Notes: generated by a model from the sequence alone, not told the origin. Counted from the first letter of the stretch, positions 15,401 through 22,402 are shown. The stretch is 22,556 nt of DNA from H111-94 sp034436045 (GCA_034436045.1 DAOTVZ010000050.1:1-22556); one strand, 5' to 3'. Program-made: numbers and translations.

Positions 15401-15697
15401 ATGTCCGCCTAGAATCAACTCATCAATGCTGCCCCAGTTATAGACCGCCACACTCTGCACCGCCGTATTGATCACATCGCCCGTCGCCAGCACCGCCGAA
15501 AGCAACGTTGTCGAGAGCATGAGTGCGAACACGATCAACAACATCTGGATACGCCGACGCGGAATGTTGCGCACGCCAATCTTGAAAAAAATCGCGTTCG
15601 CGCCCGCGAGCAGCATCACCATCAACATGATGCTGCCTGTCACGATCAGCAAAATCTTCATTAAGAGATCAAGCGGTATACCAAATAGCTCTGTCAT
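12422..15697 (-). CDS. Large FtsX/MacB-type ABC transporter permease
   Basis: 1091 residues, the largest gene here. This is the membrane part of a MacB/LolCDE-style transporter. A membrane helix at about 8-30 is followed by VGVRNIPRRRIQMLLIVFALMLS, typical of permease starts, then a large extracellular domain (about 90-300). The first FtsX domain, at about 305-440, has the coupling-helix motif VARAIGVQRGQL. A central membrane block (about 490-680) with GKLATAYPLHRRFRTGMSVIMF begins a second half, a second external domain (about 700-950), and a final FtsX domain at 960-1090 with GMLRALGCGRG and ending VTPAEALRYA. The duplicated layout fits an LolE/MacB-like protein; no ATPase gene is next to it. 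Start: ATG at 15697, 7 bases after the lipoprotein stop, weak Shine-Dalgarno. Confidence 0.88.
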   Translation of the reverse strand: MTELFGIPLDLLMKILLIVTGSIMLMVMLLAGANAIFFKIGVRNIPRRRIQMLLIVFALMLSTTLLSAVLATGDVINTAVQSVAVYNWGSIDELILGGHGPLGTFSDGVYYILARRVQHDPTIAAVAAALSEPQLLVADQNSRQVRGQVTGLGVIPGTERGFGGMQNVQNKKQILAISALKPNQVYLNQSMAQLLNAHTGDTLYVYSKRWPGQRYTMQVMGIVENGGLVGDSPYMLTTIQTFRTIEGNNDIINEIFVANSGGALNGVNLTDTVIDTLNSDIPREVHVDPVKQTGVQDSQLAQNIFSRVFALFALFALAIGLLLIFLIFVLLAAERRAEMGVARAIGVQRGQLVLMFLFEGVVYDVLASFVGLLTGVGLGALLVYYLGPVLARFNFPLKLSFQPRSLIIAYCLGVIFTFCSVALASWLVSRMTIVAAMRDLPEPEQSNMTLGELGLNLLSVLYEAGRALTQGKWRLVRRALLELLSDTLLRIVGALVMLGFLPLLAGYWLMQNGIETTQIVPFSLGLSCLIVGAGLLLQALTTALVRALLPSYARTISSIIRRIIATCIGLALLAYWALPFDILAWLGLPRFQGGIEVFFIAGVMMVFGTVWAVMVNASTLLRPFLALCARIPGIFAIGKLATAYPLHRRFRTGMSVIMFSLVVFAMTVMSVITAAMQNSYVSISAQTGGYDIQGTAYFQPLPSQQDIRASLKQHGINPNVFSAIGERETTFGFVTQLTSGPSRWSIYPIQVISGGFLQGYGLSLVGRAEGFNSDSAVWQALQTHPDYALIDSSALPYNPNSLISTTIYDPSAPSGSSAGAPSTPPNLPAQYTYQVSGIYQGEKSFPAVQVWLTGLQARQAVPLTIIGVVDNSDSAHFGLYVPQSSYSAGAIDLNLPFFAQDALGQSYFTPQTYYFKVAPGQDKRALALALGSAYLNQGLETTVLEDAIWTVRGPRILLSDVLLGVVGLTLLLGVAALAITGTRAVVERRQQIGMLRALGCGRGLIQIAFLLESFLVGALGSILGLGLGLILARNIFAVNFFEQFNVGLTFSIPWDQLGLIIGVALLASFLGALLPAWQAGRVTPAEALRYA

Positions 15698-15704
15698 AGC
15701 ATAT

Positions 15705-16457
15705 TTATGATTTCGATTGCAGGACGCTGTAAAAAATCTGTGCTAAGCGAGCATAGCCGAGAGTGCTGGGATGAAAGCCGTCGTCACTGATATATTCAGG
15801 ATGAGTGGCCAGCTCTTGCCAGCGTTGATAGAGATCGACCAGTAGCACGTGATGGCGCTGCGTTACGGCGGCAATGGCCGCGTTATACGCGCTGATCTGT
15901 GCAAGCAACGCTTGTTGATTCCAGGACTGGAAATGAGGCAGGTAAATCAGGTCTGGCACGTTCGCAACGGCGATACGCACACCGGGGTCGGCCTGTTGTA
16001 GCTGACCAACAATCTGATCAAGGCTCTGTGCGTAGGAGGCGATAGGAACCTGATCGGCCAGGTCATTTACCGCCAGCCAGATTGTGACCAGTTGAGGATG
16101 GGCCGCGATGGCGACCGGGAGTTCGCTGTGTAGGGCGCGAGCGGCATCGATGTTCGGAATGCCCAGATTGACCACGCGCACCTGTGGGCCGAGCAGCGCG
16201 GCCAGATCGGCGGGCCAGTTCTCGGTCGTTGGGTCTTCCGCGCCTATGCCAAAGGTATCGGAGGCACCAATAGCGACGTAGACAAGCTGATTCGCTGGTG
16301 CCTGCTGGAGCGTCAGCTTGCCCGGCCCGGTGGTGTTGCCACAGGCGCTAAGCAGTATCGTCAAAAGACAAAAAAGCAACGTTGTGGGACAGAGTAACGG
16401 CCCCAACAGCTTATGTTGCGTATGAGCGGGTTGTATTGTTTTAGTGAATGGCCGCAC
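15705..16457 (-). CDS. SGNH/GDSL-type hydrolase lipoprotein
   Basis: About 250 residues from GTG at 16457; in-frame TTG starts also exist, so the start is uncertain. It is an esterase-like serine hydrolase anchored outside the cytoplasmic membrane. A hydrophobic signal ends in the lipobox LLSAC (Cys39). SGNH blocks: the Ser nucleophile 66 in VAIGASDTFGIGA (GASD in place of the usual GDS), Gly in VVNLGIPN, Asn131 in WLAVNDLAD, and the Asp-His pair in DGFHPSTLGYARLAQ. It overlaps the secG tail by 17 bases and ends 7 bases before the permease, forming an operon with both. Substrate unknown. Confidence 0.82.
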   Translation of the reverse strand: MRPFTKTIQPAHTQHKLLGPLLCPTTLLFCLLTILLSACGNTTGPGKLTLQQAPANQLVYVAIGASDTFGIGAEDPTTENWPADLAALLGPQVRVVNLGIPNIDAARALHSELPVAIAAHPQLVTIWLAVNDLADQVPIASYAQSLDQIVGQLQQADPGVRIAVANVPDLIYLPHFQSWNQQALLAQISAYNAAIAAVTQRHHVLLVDLYQRWQELATHPEYISDDGFHPSTLGYARLAQIFYSVLQSKS

Positions 16458-16677
16458 TGAGTACCGAAAGTAGCGCGAACAGCACCACAAAGACAATGGT
16501 AATGTTGAAGATCAGGCGCTCTACACCACGCCGCGTCTTAAACACCGAACCAGCGCTGCTGCCACCGAAGGCGCTACCAAGTCCCGCGCCGCGTACCTGC
16601 AAGAGGATAAAAATGATAACGGCCACGCCCAGGATAATCTGGACAATGCGGATGGCCGGAAGCCACTGTTGTAACAA
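16441..16677 (-). CDS. secG: SecG, preprotein translocase subunit
   Basis: 78 residues, normal for SecG. It is the small, non-essential subunit of SecYEG that aids protein export. Two membrane helices (about 8-27 and 56-74) flank the conserved cytosolic loop QVRGAGLGSAFGGSSAGSVF, followed by RRGVERLI before helix two. The start codon is TTG at 16677, supported by AGAGGA seven bases upstream; no ATG fits. It is the first gene of the run with the lipoprotein and FtsX permease, all exported or membrane proteins. Confidence 0.93.
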   Translation of the reverse strand: MLQQWLPAIRIVQIILGVAVIIFILLQVRGAGLGSAFGGSSAGSVFKTRRGVERLIFNITIVFVVLFALLSVLSAAIH

Positions 16678-16766
16678 GAGCGAATCCTCTCTTTCCTGCT
16701 CCTAAATTGCCTCTGCTTCCACGCCCCAGACACATAGATAGGTCGCACGCGGGCGAGGAATACGGT

Positions 16767-16945
16767 GATAAAATTTTCCAACCAGAACCGTAGGGGCGTC
16801 ATTCATGACGCCCTGTATGCGGTTCGACGGGATTCGCGGGCATCAAGATAAAATTTTGCCAGCGACCTCGGCGATCTCGTCGGACGTGATTGATCGCGCC
16901 CTGTGTGCGGTTCGACGGGATTCGCGGGCGTCATGAATGACGCCC
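16767..16945. repeat. Palindromic repeat cluster with diverged tandem duplication
   Basis: Three palindromes: 16794-16813 (GGGCGTCATTCATGACGCCC), 16882-16901 (a decayed GGACGTGAT form) and 16926-16945 (GGGCGTCATGAATGACGCCC). A segment starting with GATAAAATTTT and containing CCCTGTRTGCGGTTCGACGG is present twice, offset by about 88 bases. The outer CCGTAGGGGC and GCCCCTACGG make one large inverted repeat. Nothing else is recognisable in 16678-17058, apart from secG upstream sequence. Confidence 0.8.
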
Positions 16946-17058
16946 CTACGGTTGCCGATAAATTTAGTATCCACATCTTGCAATAGATGTCCGAAAGATT
17001 ATAGCATAGCCTGAGCCTGACGTCGAGTAGGCGAGATACCTACCAGGCCCTCTTACAT

Positions 17059-17583
17059 TTATTTCGCGTGTGCGCGTTCGTGGCAATCGGGGCAGAGTAC
17101 CACGAAATGGGTAGGATTGTAACGGTCGAGTAAGTTGCGCGAGAAATGCAAAGTGTGCAATTGCAATGGTTCAAAATTAGCGCCGCACTCAGGGCAGGTC
17201 TGATGGGCCTGTACGCTGAGTTCACGTTTCAAACGCCCCATCTGTGTCACGTGGATGACATCCAGGCTGACGTGGAAGAGTAGCCCCAACAAAACTAACA
17301 TGAGCAGACGCGAACGCAAACGCACGGCCAGGAATAGCAGCAAACCGAGTACTAACGGATGATGTAGCAGGCGAGCCTCTGGTAACTGCGGCGGGTCGGC
17401 CTGCCCAAAATAACGCACTGCTGCTTTGAGATCAAGCGTGCCGTAGGTGACAGCATGCCAGAGGTAGTGGTCAACATCGATCAGCACGCTGACCGCCAGA
17501 GGAATCCACACATCTCTTTTCAGCAGAGGCAGAGCGACCAGGGCTGCCCCCGTCGATAACATCACATGTTCCTGCACACGCAT
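17059..17583 (-). CDS. Membrane protein with C-terminal HNH-like zinc domain
   Basis: 174 residues from ATG at 17583, with AAGGA about 10 bases upstream; an earlier in-frame codon at 17613 is less likely. The N-terminal part has about four membrane helices and a polar site: D36, D38, H39 in IDVDHYLWH, HH at 74-75, and H104 with D108 (FHVSLDVIH). This recalls the DUF457/YdjM-like integral-membrane metal hydrolases. The C-terminus has C130xxC133, H143/H146, N156, then C164xxC167-H168 and H172 (LCPDCHERAH), the order of a zinc HNH endonuclease domain. Both assignments are by pattern; a degenerate, non-nuclease zinc domain is also possible. Confidence 0.65.
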   Translation of the reverse strand: MRVQEHVMLSTGAALVALPLLKRDVWIPLAVSVLIDVDHYLWHAVTYGTLDLKAAVRYFGQADPPQLPEARLLHHPLVLGLLLFLAVRLRSRLLMLVLLGLLFHVSLDVIHVTQMGRLKRELSVQAHQTCPECGANFEPLQLHTLHFSRNLLDRYNPTHFVVLCPDCHERAHAK

Positions 17584-17750
17584 AATTACTTTTTCCTTCT
17601 CTAATCTTGGCAAAATCTTATCGGGCTGTACTATCCAGAATATAGTTCAGGTACCATCCATGTCATGCTGATGAGCGTAGCATAGAAAACGCACGTGGGT
17701 CAATACCCTGGGAAGAAGGCTCTCTATCCTTCCAGGGGAAATGGGTGTAG
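17584..17750. other. Intergenic DNA before the palindrome array
   Basis: No gene seen. It holds the 5' side of the membrane-HNH gene; I could not find a confident promoter (a TTGACC lies on the minus strand near 17700 with a poor -10). Confidence 0.4.
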
Positions 17751-18020
17751 GGGCGTCATTCATGACGCCCTGGTAGCCCGTCGATGCGCGCTCAGGGCGT
17801 CATTCATGACGCCCTGGTAGCCCGTCGATGCGCGCCCAGGGCGTCATTCATGACGCCCCTACCTACGCTGGTAGCCCGTCGATGCGCTCACAGGGCATCA
17901 TGAATGACGCCCCTACCTATGCTGGTAGCCCGTCGATGCGCTCACAGGGCGTCACTCAAGACGCCCCTACCTACGCTGGTAGCCCGTCGATGCGCTCACG
18001 GGTCGTCATGAATGACGCCC
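17751..18020. repeat. Six-unit array of GGGCGTCAT palindromes
   Basis: Units at 17751-17770, 17795-17814, 17839-17858 (all GGGCGTCATTCATGACGCCC), 17893-17912, 17947-17966 and 18000-18020 (variants). Linkers are near-identical: TGGTAGCCCGTCGATGCGC plus GCTCA, GCCCA or TCACA. Units 3-6 also carry CTACCTACGC. Periods are 44, 44, 54, 54 and 53 bases. Because the linkers are conserved and not unique, this is not a CRISPR array. The open frame at 17828-18136 arises from the repeat. Confidence 0.85.
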
Positions 18021-18365
18021 CTACGCTGACCGCCAACATCCTCCTAAAGGATGGAGACCCGGAAGAACGGTCGCGGCTCACAATACATGCCAGGACATTT
18101 CACAACTCGATTGATGTATTTATAACCATATCTTAACCGTATCTATTCGTTTTTCAACGTAGTCCAATGGTACGCTTTGTGTGATTGGTGGAAGGGCCAT
18201 TGGTTTATGTATATGTGCAGATAGAGAAAGTGGCGAGGGTATGGGGCTTCATCGTGGGGAGAAGCACACATAGCACGGCGGGGTAGGGGAGCGCACCAGA
18301 GCGCGCAGCATAAAAAGATAAAAAGCGAAGGGCAGAAAAAACTGTTTAGAAGGAGACTCCCTCTC
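18021..18365. other. Intergenic DNA before the glycosyltransferase gene
   Basis: 345 bases without a supportable gene. The only clear signal is GAAGGAG at 18349-18355, the Shine-Dalgarno of the glycosyltransferase. The sequence from about 18110 is more AT-rich than the flanks, consistent with a promoter, but I cannot pick convincing hexamers. Confidence 0.4.
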
Positions 18366-19763
18366 ATGGTCACGCAATTTGAAAGTGATATACAAGCGAA
18401 AGATAAAGAAGTAGAAAAGCAATTGGCGGATGATGATGGGCGTATCAGGTGTAGTATAGGTATTATGGCATATAATGAAGAAGCAAATATCGCCCGCACC
18501 ATTAAAGCTGTACTTGCGCAACAAGGGCCATCGATTCGTATAGAGGAAGTCATTGTGGTGGCCAGCGGCTGTACCGACCGCACGGTGCCTATCGTTGCCG
18601 AGCTAGCGATGCAGGAGCCGCGTGTACGCCTCTGCGTGCAGGAGAAGCGCGAAGGCAAGGCATCGGCTATTAATCTCTTTCTAAAAGAAGCGAAAAGCGA
18701 AGTTGCTGTATTGATCGGGGCAGATGTTATTCCTGAAGAATCGGCTATCGAGCATCTCGGCGCGCCCTTCAAAGACCCCAAAATCGGTATGGTTGGCGGG
18801 CGGCCCGTGCCGGTCAATGATCCTTCGACCTTTATGGGACACGCTGTACACCTGCTGTGGCGTTTGCATGATCGGGTCGCGCGCGAGCATCCCAAGCTGG
18901 GCGAGGTGATCGCGTTCCGCAACGTTATTTCGGGCATTCCAACCGATAGCGCCGTTGACGAAATTTCTATTCAAGCCCTCATCTCACAACTCGGCTATGA
19001 ACTCATCTATGAGCCTGACTGTGTGGTCTATAACAAAGGGCCGGTTACTGTACGCGATTTCTTGAAGCAGCGTCGCCGCATCTATGCCGGTCATCTCAAG
19101 GTACGCTCCCAGCAGAAATATGAAGCCTCGACCATGAAGGTTTCGCCTATCGCCCGCCAACTGATTGCTTGCCGCGACTTCACCATGAGCAATCCGAAGC
19201 AGGCATTGTGGACGCTGGGGGCGGTGGCCTTAGAGGGCTATGCACGCATTCAGGGCTATTATGATTACATGCGCAAGCGCGAACATCACATCTGGCAGAT
19301 GGTCGATTCGACGAAAGACCTGGAGGCCGGACAGTTCAAGGTGCGCCGTATCTGCAATGCGCAAAGCGTGATCGTCTTCCGCTTTATCATTGAAGGCTCA
19401 CTGGGTACCGATGTGCAGCGCGAACGTGAGGACCGCGAGGCTACCGAGGCGGCGCGCAAACTGCTACCGCTGCTCAAAACGAAGGTGCGTAAAGAAGATA
19501 TGCTCTCCATCAATGGCCCCGGCATCCTCACCGCCGTTATCCGTGCCGAGCAGCACGGTGCCGAACTGGTCGCGCAACGCATCAAAAGAATCGTTGAGGG
19601 TTCAACGGTGCGTGTGGGCATGCGCGGACGTGAGGTGCGCGTCAAAGTGACGTATAGCACGCTGACTTTTGCCTCAAAAGCGCCCAACGGCGGCATGACC
19701 GTCAGCGGCCCCCTGCTGGATGCCGCGATGGCCGCCGCTCTCACCGTCAATCCTGTCGAATAG
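18366..19763 (+). CDS. Family 2 glycosyltransferase with C-terminal GGDEF-like domain
   Basis: 465 residues. The N-terminal GT2 domain (about 28-245) would transfer a sugar from a nucleotide-sugar donor: GIMAYNEEANIARTIKAVL (32-50), VVASGCTDRT (64-73), REGKASAIN (95-103), the metal-site GAD at 118-120, the acidic pair D198-E199, and QRRRI (235-239), like the QxxRW motif of processive enzymes. No clear membrane helices follow. The C-terminal region (about 330-460) resembles a GGDEF domain: R-K-E-D, SINGPGILTAVIR where RxGGDEFxxLL would lie, AELVAQRIKRIV, VKVTYSTL and LLDAAMAAA. The active-site loop has lost GGDEF, so cyclase activity is unlikely; it may bind a nucleotide or be a spent regulatory domain. 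Start: GAAGGAG 10 bases upstream. Confidence 0.8.
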   Translation: MVTQFESDIQAKDKEVEKQLADDDGRIRCSIGIMAYNEEANIARTIKAVLAQQGPSIRIEEVIVVASGCTDRTVPIVAELAMQEPRVRLCVQEKREGKASAINLFLKEAKSEVAVLIGADVIPEESAIEHLGAPFKDPKIGMVGGRPVPVNDPSTFMGHAVHLLWRLHDRVAREHPKLGEVIAFRNVISGIPTDSAVDEISIQALISQLGYELIYEPDCVVYNKGPVTVRDFLKQRRRIYAGHLKVRSQQKYEASTMKVSPIARQLIACRDFTMSNPKQALWTLGAVALEGYARIQGYYDYMRKREHHIWQMVDSTKDLEAGQFKVRRICNAQSVIVFRFIIEGSLGTDVQREREDREATEAARKLLPLLKTKVRKEDMLSINGPGILTAVIRAEQHGAELVAQRIKRIVEGSTVRVGMRGREVRVKVTYSTLTFASKAPNGGMTVSGPLLDAAMAAALTVNPVE

Positions 19764-19818
19764 CTTGTACGGCGACCGCCAGGGCATCTTGCGCACCCAA
19801 CGCAAACGGGCTAGCCAC

Positions 19819-19847
19819 TTGTGACTCACATATCCTTATGGTACAAT
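19819..19847 (+). promoter_or_regulatory. Candidate promoter of the metal-hydrolase-fold gene
   Basis: TTGTGA (19819-19824), 17 bp, TACAAT (19842-19847); predicted start near 19854, a leader of about 63 bases. Confidence 0.55.
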
Positions 19848-19916
19848 ACATCACGGGCGAGGACAGAGTTTAGTCCCCGCCCGAACTTGTGTGAGAGAGA
19901 AACAACCTGCAAAACT

Positions 19917-20567
19917 ATGGAAATTAGCTGGTTAGGCCACTCCTGTTTTCAGTTGCGTGGCAAACAAGTAATACTGGTCACCGACCCTTTCACCCCTCAG
20001 CCCGGCACGGAGCAGCGACTGAGTAAACTCAATGCCTCTATCGTCACTGTCAGCCATAATCATCCGGGCCATAATTTCGTTGAGGGCGTTGGCGGCAGGC
20101 CACGTGTCGTGCGCGGGCCGGGCGAGTACGAGATCAGCGATGTGCTGATTACGGGAGTTGCCGCCTATCACGACGATCAGCAAGGCAAGCAGCTTGGGCG
20201 CAACACGATCTACGTCATTCACATGGACGACCTCGTGATCTGCCACCTGGGCGACCTGGGCCACACCTTACAGGAAGAGCAACTGGAAGAGGTGGCCGAC
20301 GCGGATATCTTGCTAGTGCCTATCGGCGGTCAGCATACCATCAACGCCACCAGGGCCGTTGAGGTCATCAGCCAGGTGGAACCGCGCATCGTTATACCCA
20401 TGCATTATCATGCCACCTCTGGCGGCGTGCCGGAGCCGGGCGACGCGCTGGACAAATTCTGCCGCGAGATGGGCATAAAAACTGTGAATGTGCAGCAGAA
20501 GTTGAGCGTCACTCGTTCCAATTTACCAACGGAGACGCAAGTCATCTTCCTGGCACCGCGAACGTAA
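19917..20567 (+). CDS. UlaG-like metallo-beta-lactamase-fold hydrolase
   Basis: 216 residues from ATG at 19917; an in-frame start at 19821 would fall inside the promoter. COG2220-type metal-dependent hydrolases include UlaG (ascorbate lactonase); the substrate here is unknown. Matches: MEISWLGHSCFQLRGK (1-16), TDPFTP (22-27), the metal motif VSHNHPGHNF with H47, H49 and H52, GPGEYEI (68-74), HLGDLGH (110-116) and PMHYH (161-165). The HxHxDH motif reads HNHPGH, with Gly51 in place of the usual Asp, so one metal site is probably altered. No signal peptide. It stands alone between the glycosyltransferase and pyrG. Confidence 0.85.
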   Translation: MEISWLGHSCFQLRGKQVILVTDPFTPQPGTEQRLSKLNASIVTVSHNHPGHNFVEGVGGRPRVVRGPGEYEISDVLITGVAAYHDDQQGKQLGRNTIYVIHMDDLVICHLGDLGHTLQEEQLEEVADADILLVPIGGQHTINATRAVEVISQVEPRIVIPMHYHATSGGVPEPGDALDKFCREMGIKTVNVQQKLSVTRSNLPTETQVIFLAPRT

Positions 20568-20582
20568 TAAGCAATAGTTGAA

Positions 20583-20603
20583 GGGCGTGAGCAATTCACG
20601 CCC
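20583..20603 (+). terminator. Palindrome after the metal-hydrolase gene
   Basis: GGGCGTGA (20583-20590), loop of 5, TCACGCCC (20596-20603), followed by CCTCTTGTTG, 15 bases past the stop codon. It is a GGGCGTGA-type member of the palindrome family and probably works as a terminator, though the T-run is weak. Confidence 0.55.
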
Positions 20604-20628
20604 CTCTTGTTGTGCCATTTATATCGTA

Positions 20629-20719
20629 ATCGTGTATCTTCTATCGTGTATCTTGTGGCAAGGCATACTGGTTCCCTGGAGATAGCTGGCAGGCTCCAGA
20701 TAAAGGAGAGAGTTGTACT
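20629..20719 (+). promoter_or_regulatory. pyrG upstream region: short tandem repeat, hairpin and Shine-Dalgarno
   Basis: ATCGTGTATCTT occurs at 20629-20640 and 20643-20654 (period 14). CTGGAG (20676-20681) pairs with CTCCAG (20694-20699). AAAGGAG (20702-20708) is the ribosome site 11 bases from the ATG. No pyrG attenuator-style terminator is visible. Confidence 0.35.
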
Positions 20720-22399
20720 ATGTCAAAATTCATTTTTGTTACCGGCGGCGTAGCTTCATCGGTAGGGAAAGGCATCTGCGTCGCATCGTTGGGCCGTCTC
20801 CTCAAGAATCGTGGAGTCTCCGTCTCACTCATGAAGCTTGATCCCTATATCAACGTTGACCCCGGTACGATGTCTCCCTATCAGCATGGCGAGGTCTTTG
20901 TGACCGATGACGGCGCGGAAACCGATCTCGACCTGGGCCATTACGAGCGTTTTACCGATGAACCGGCCTCTCAGGCCAACAATGTGACCACCGGGCAGGT
21001 CTATCACGCGGTCATCACTAAAGAGCGACGCGGCGAATACCTGGGTGGCACGATTCAAGTTATTCCCCATATCACGAACGAGATCAAGGAGCGTATCCAT
21101 ATGGTGGCGCGCCGCTCGGATGCCGAGGTGGTGATTGTTGAGGTGGGTGGCACAGTGGGCGATATCGAGAGCGAGCCGTTTTTGGAGGCTATTCGCCAGA
21201 TGCGTACCGAGGTCGGACGACATAACGTGTTGTATCTGCATGTAACATTATTACCGTATCTTGGTGCAACCAAAGAACTGAAAACCAAACCCACGCAGCA
21301 TAGCGTCAAAGAGTTGTTGCGCGTTGGTATCCAACCTGATGTGATCGTTTGTCGCTCCGACTACCCCGTGTCCGATGAACTGCGTGAGAAAATCGCATTG
21401 TTCTGCAATATTGAGGCGCGCGCCGTTATTCCTCTGCTGACGGCGGAAACCATTTACGAGGTACCGTTAATTCTGGAGGAGGCTGGTCTGGGCCAGTTCT
21501 TGACGCAGGAACTGGGCATCCCATCGCAGGAGCCACAGATGCAGGAGTGGCAGGCGCTGGTGAGCAAGATCAAGCACCCGCGCCCGGAATTGAGCATCGC
21601 CCTGGTCGGCAAATATGTCGAACTGCACGACGCCTATATGTCGGTGGCAGAGGCGCTCCGCCATGCCGGTTGGTATCATGATGTGGATGTGCGCATCAAG
21701 TGGATTAACTCTGAGGCGCTGGAACACATGGGCGAGGGCTATACCGAGGTATTGGAGGATGTGGCGGGCATCGTTGTTCCCGGCGGTTTCGGCCATCGCG
21801 GCATCGAGGGCAAGATCAAGGCAGCCAGCTTCGCACGACGGCGCAACATTCCCTACCTCGGCCTCTGCCTGGGTATGCAGGTGGCCGTGATCGAGTTCGC
21901 GCGCAACGTGTTGGGCATGCAGGAGGCCAACAGCACCGAGTTTGATCCCAATACGCCCTATCCCGTCATCGACCTGATGGTAACGCAGCGCAATATTGCC
22001 GACAAAGGCGGTACCATGCGCCTGGGCAGTTGGGTCTGCTGCCTTACTCCCGGCACCCACGCCTACCGCGCTTATGGCGAGCCTATTGTCTTTGAGCGCC
22101 ACCGCCACCGCTATGAATTTAACAACGAGTATCGCAAGCGTATGGAGTCGCAAGGTATGATCGTCAGTGGGCGCTCGGCGGATAATAGTCTCGTCGAGAT
22201 CATCGAGCTGGCCGGACATCCCTGGTTCGTCGCCTCGCAGTTCCACCCGGAGTTCAAGAGCCGTCCGACGCGCCCGCATCCGCTCTTCCGCGATTTCGTG
22301 GGAGCCAGTATCCAGACGCAGCAGGAGCAGAGCGAGCAAGATAGAGAACTTGAAGATGAGGCCCGTAGCGTGTTAAACGATGCGCATGTTGAGATGTGA
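20720..22399 (+). CDS. pyrG: CTP synthase (glutamine-hydrolysing)
   Basis: 559 residues, slightly above the usual 535-545. Makes CTP from UTP, ATP and glutamine, the last step of pyrimidine nucleotide synthesis. The N-terminal synthetase domain has the P-loop GGVASSVGKGI (9-19), KLDPYINVDPGTMSPYQHGEVFV and GHYERF. The C-terminal class I glutaminase domain has VPGGFGHRG, nucleophile Cys383 in GLCLGMQ, and the His509-Glu511 pair in FHPEFKSRP. A short acidic C-terminal extension follows (after HPLFRDF), rich in Gln and Glu, which accounts for the extra length. The next gene starts 3 bases after the stop. Confidence 0.98.
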   Translation: MSKFIFVTGGVASSVGKGICVASLGRLLKNRGVSVSLMKLDPYINVDPGTMSPYQHGEVFVTDDGAETDLDLGHYERFTDEPASQANNVTTGQVYHAVITKERRGEYLGGTIQVIPHITNEIKERIHMVARRSDAEVVIVEVGGTVGDIESEPFLEAIRQMRTEVGRHNVLYLHVTLLPYLGATKELKTKPTQHSVKELLRVGIQPDVIVCRSDYPVSDELREKIALFCNIEARAVIPLLTAETIYEVPLILEEAGLGQFLTQELGIPSQEPQMQEWQALVSKIKHPRPELSIALVGKYVELHDAYMSVAEALRHAGWYHDVDVRIKWINSEALEHMGEGYTEVLEDVAGIVVPGGFGHRGIEGKIKAASFARRRNIPYLGLCLGMQVAVIEFARNVLGMQEANSTEFDPNTPYPVIDLMVTQRNIADKGGTMRLGSWVCCLTPGTHAYRAYGEPIVFERHRHRYEFNNEYRKRMESQGMIVSGRSADNSLVEIIELAGHPWFVASQFHPEFKSRPTRPHPLFRDFVGASIQTQQEQSEQDRELEDEARSVLNDAHVEM

Positions 22400-22402
22400 T
22401 CT

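Noticed and set aside
17751..18020. CRISPR array
   Set aside because: The stretches between palindromes are nearly identical rather than unique, and no cas gene is present.
17828..18136. Open frame with a repeating SPSMRSQG-type peptide
   Set aside because: It is produced by the palindrome array; no ribosome site and no independent support.
21467..22339. 290-codon frame antisense to pyrG
   Set aside because: Antisense shadow of an unambiguous pyrG.
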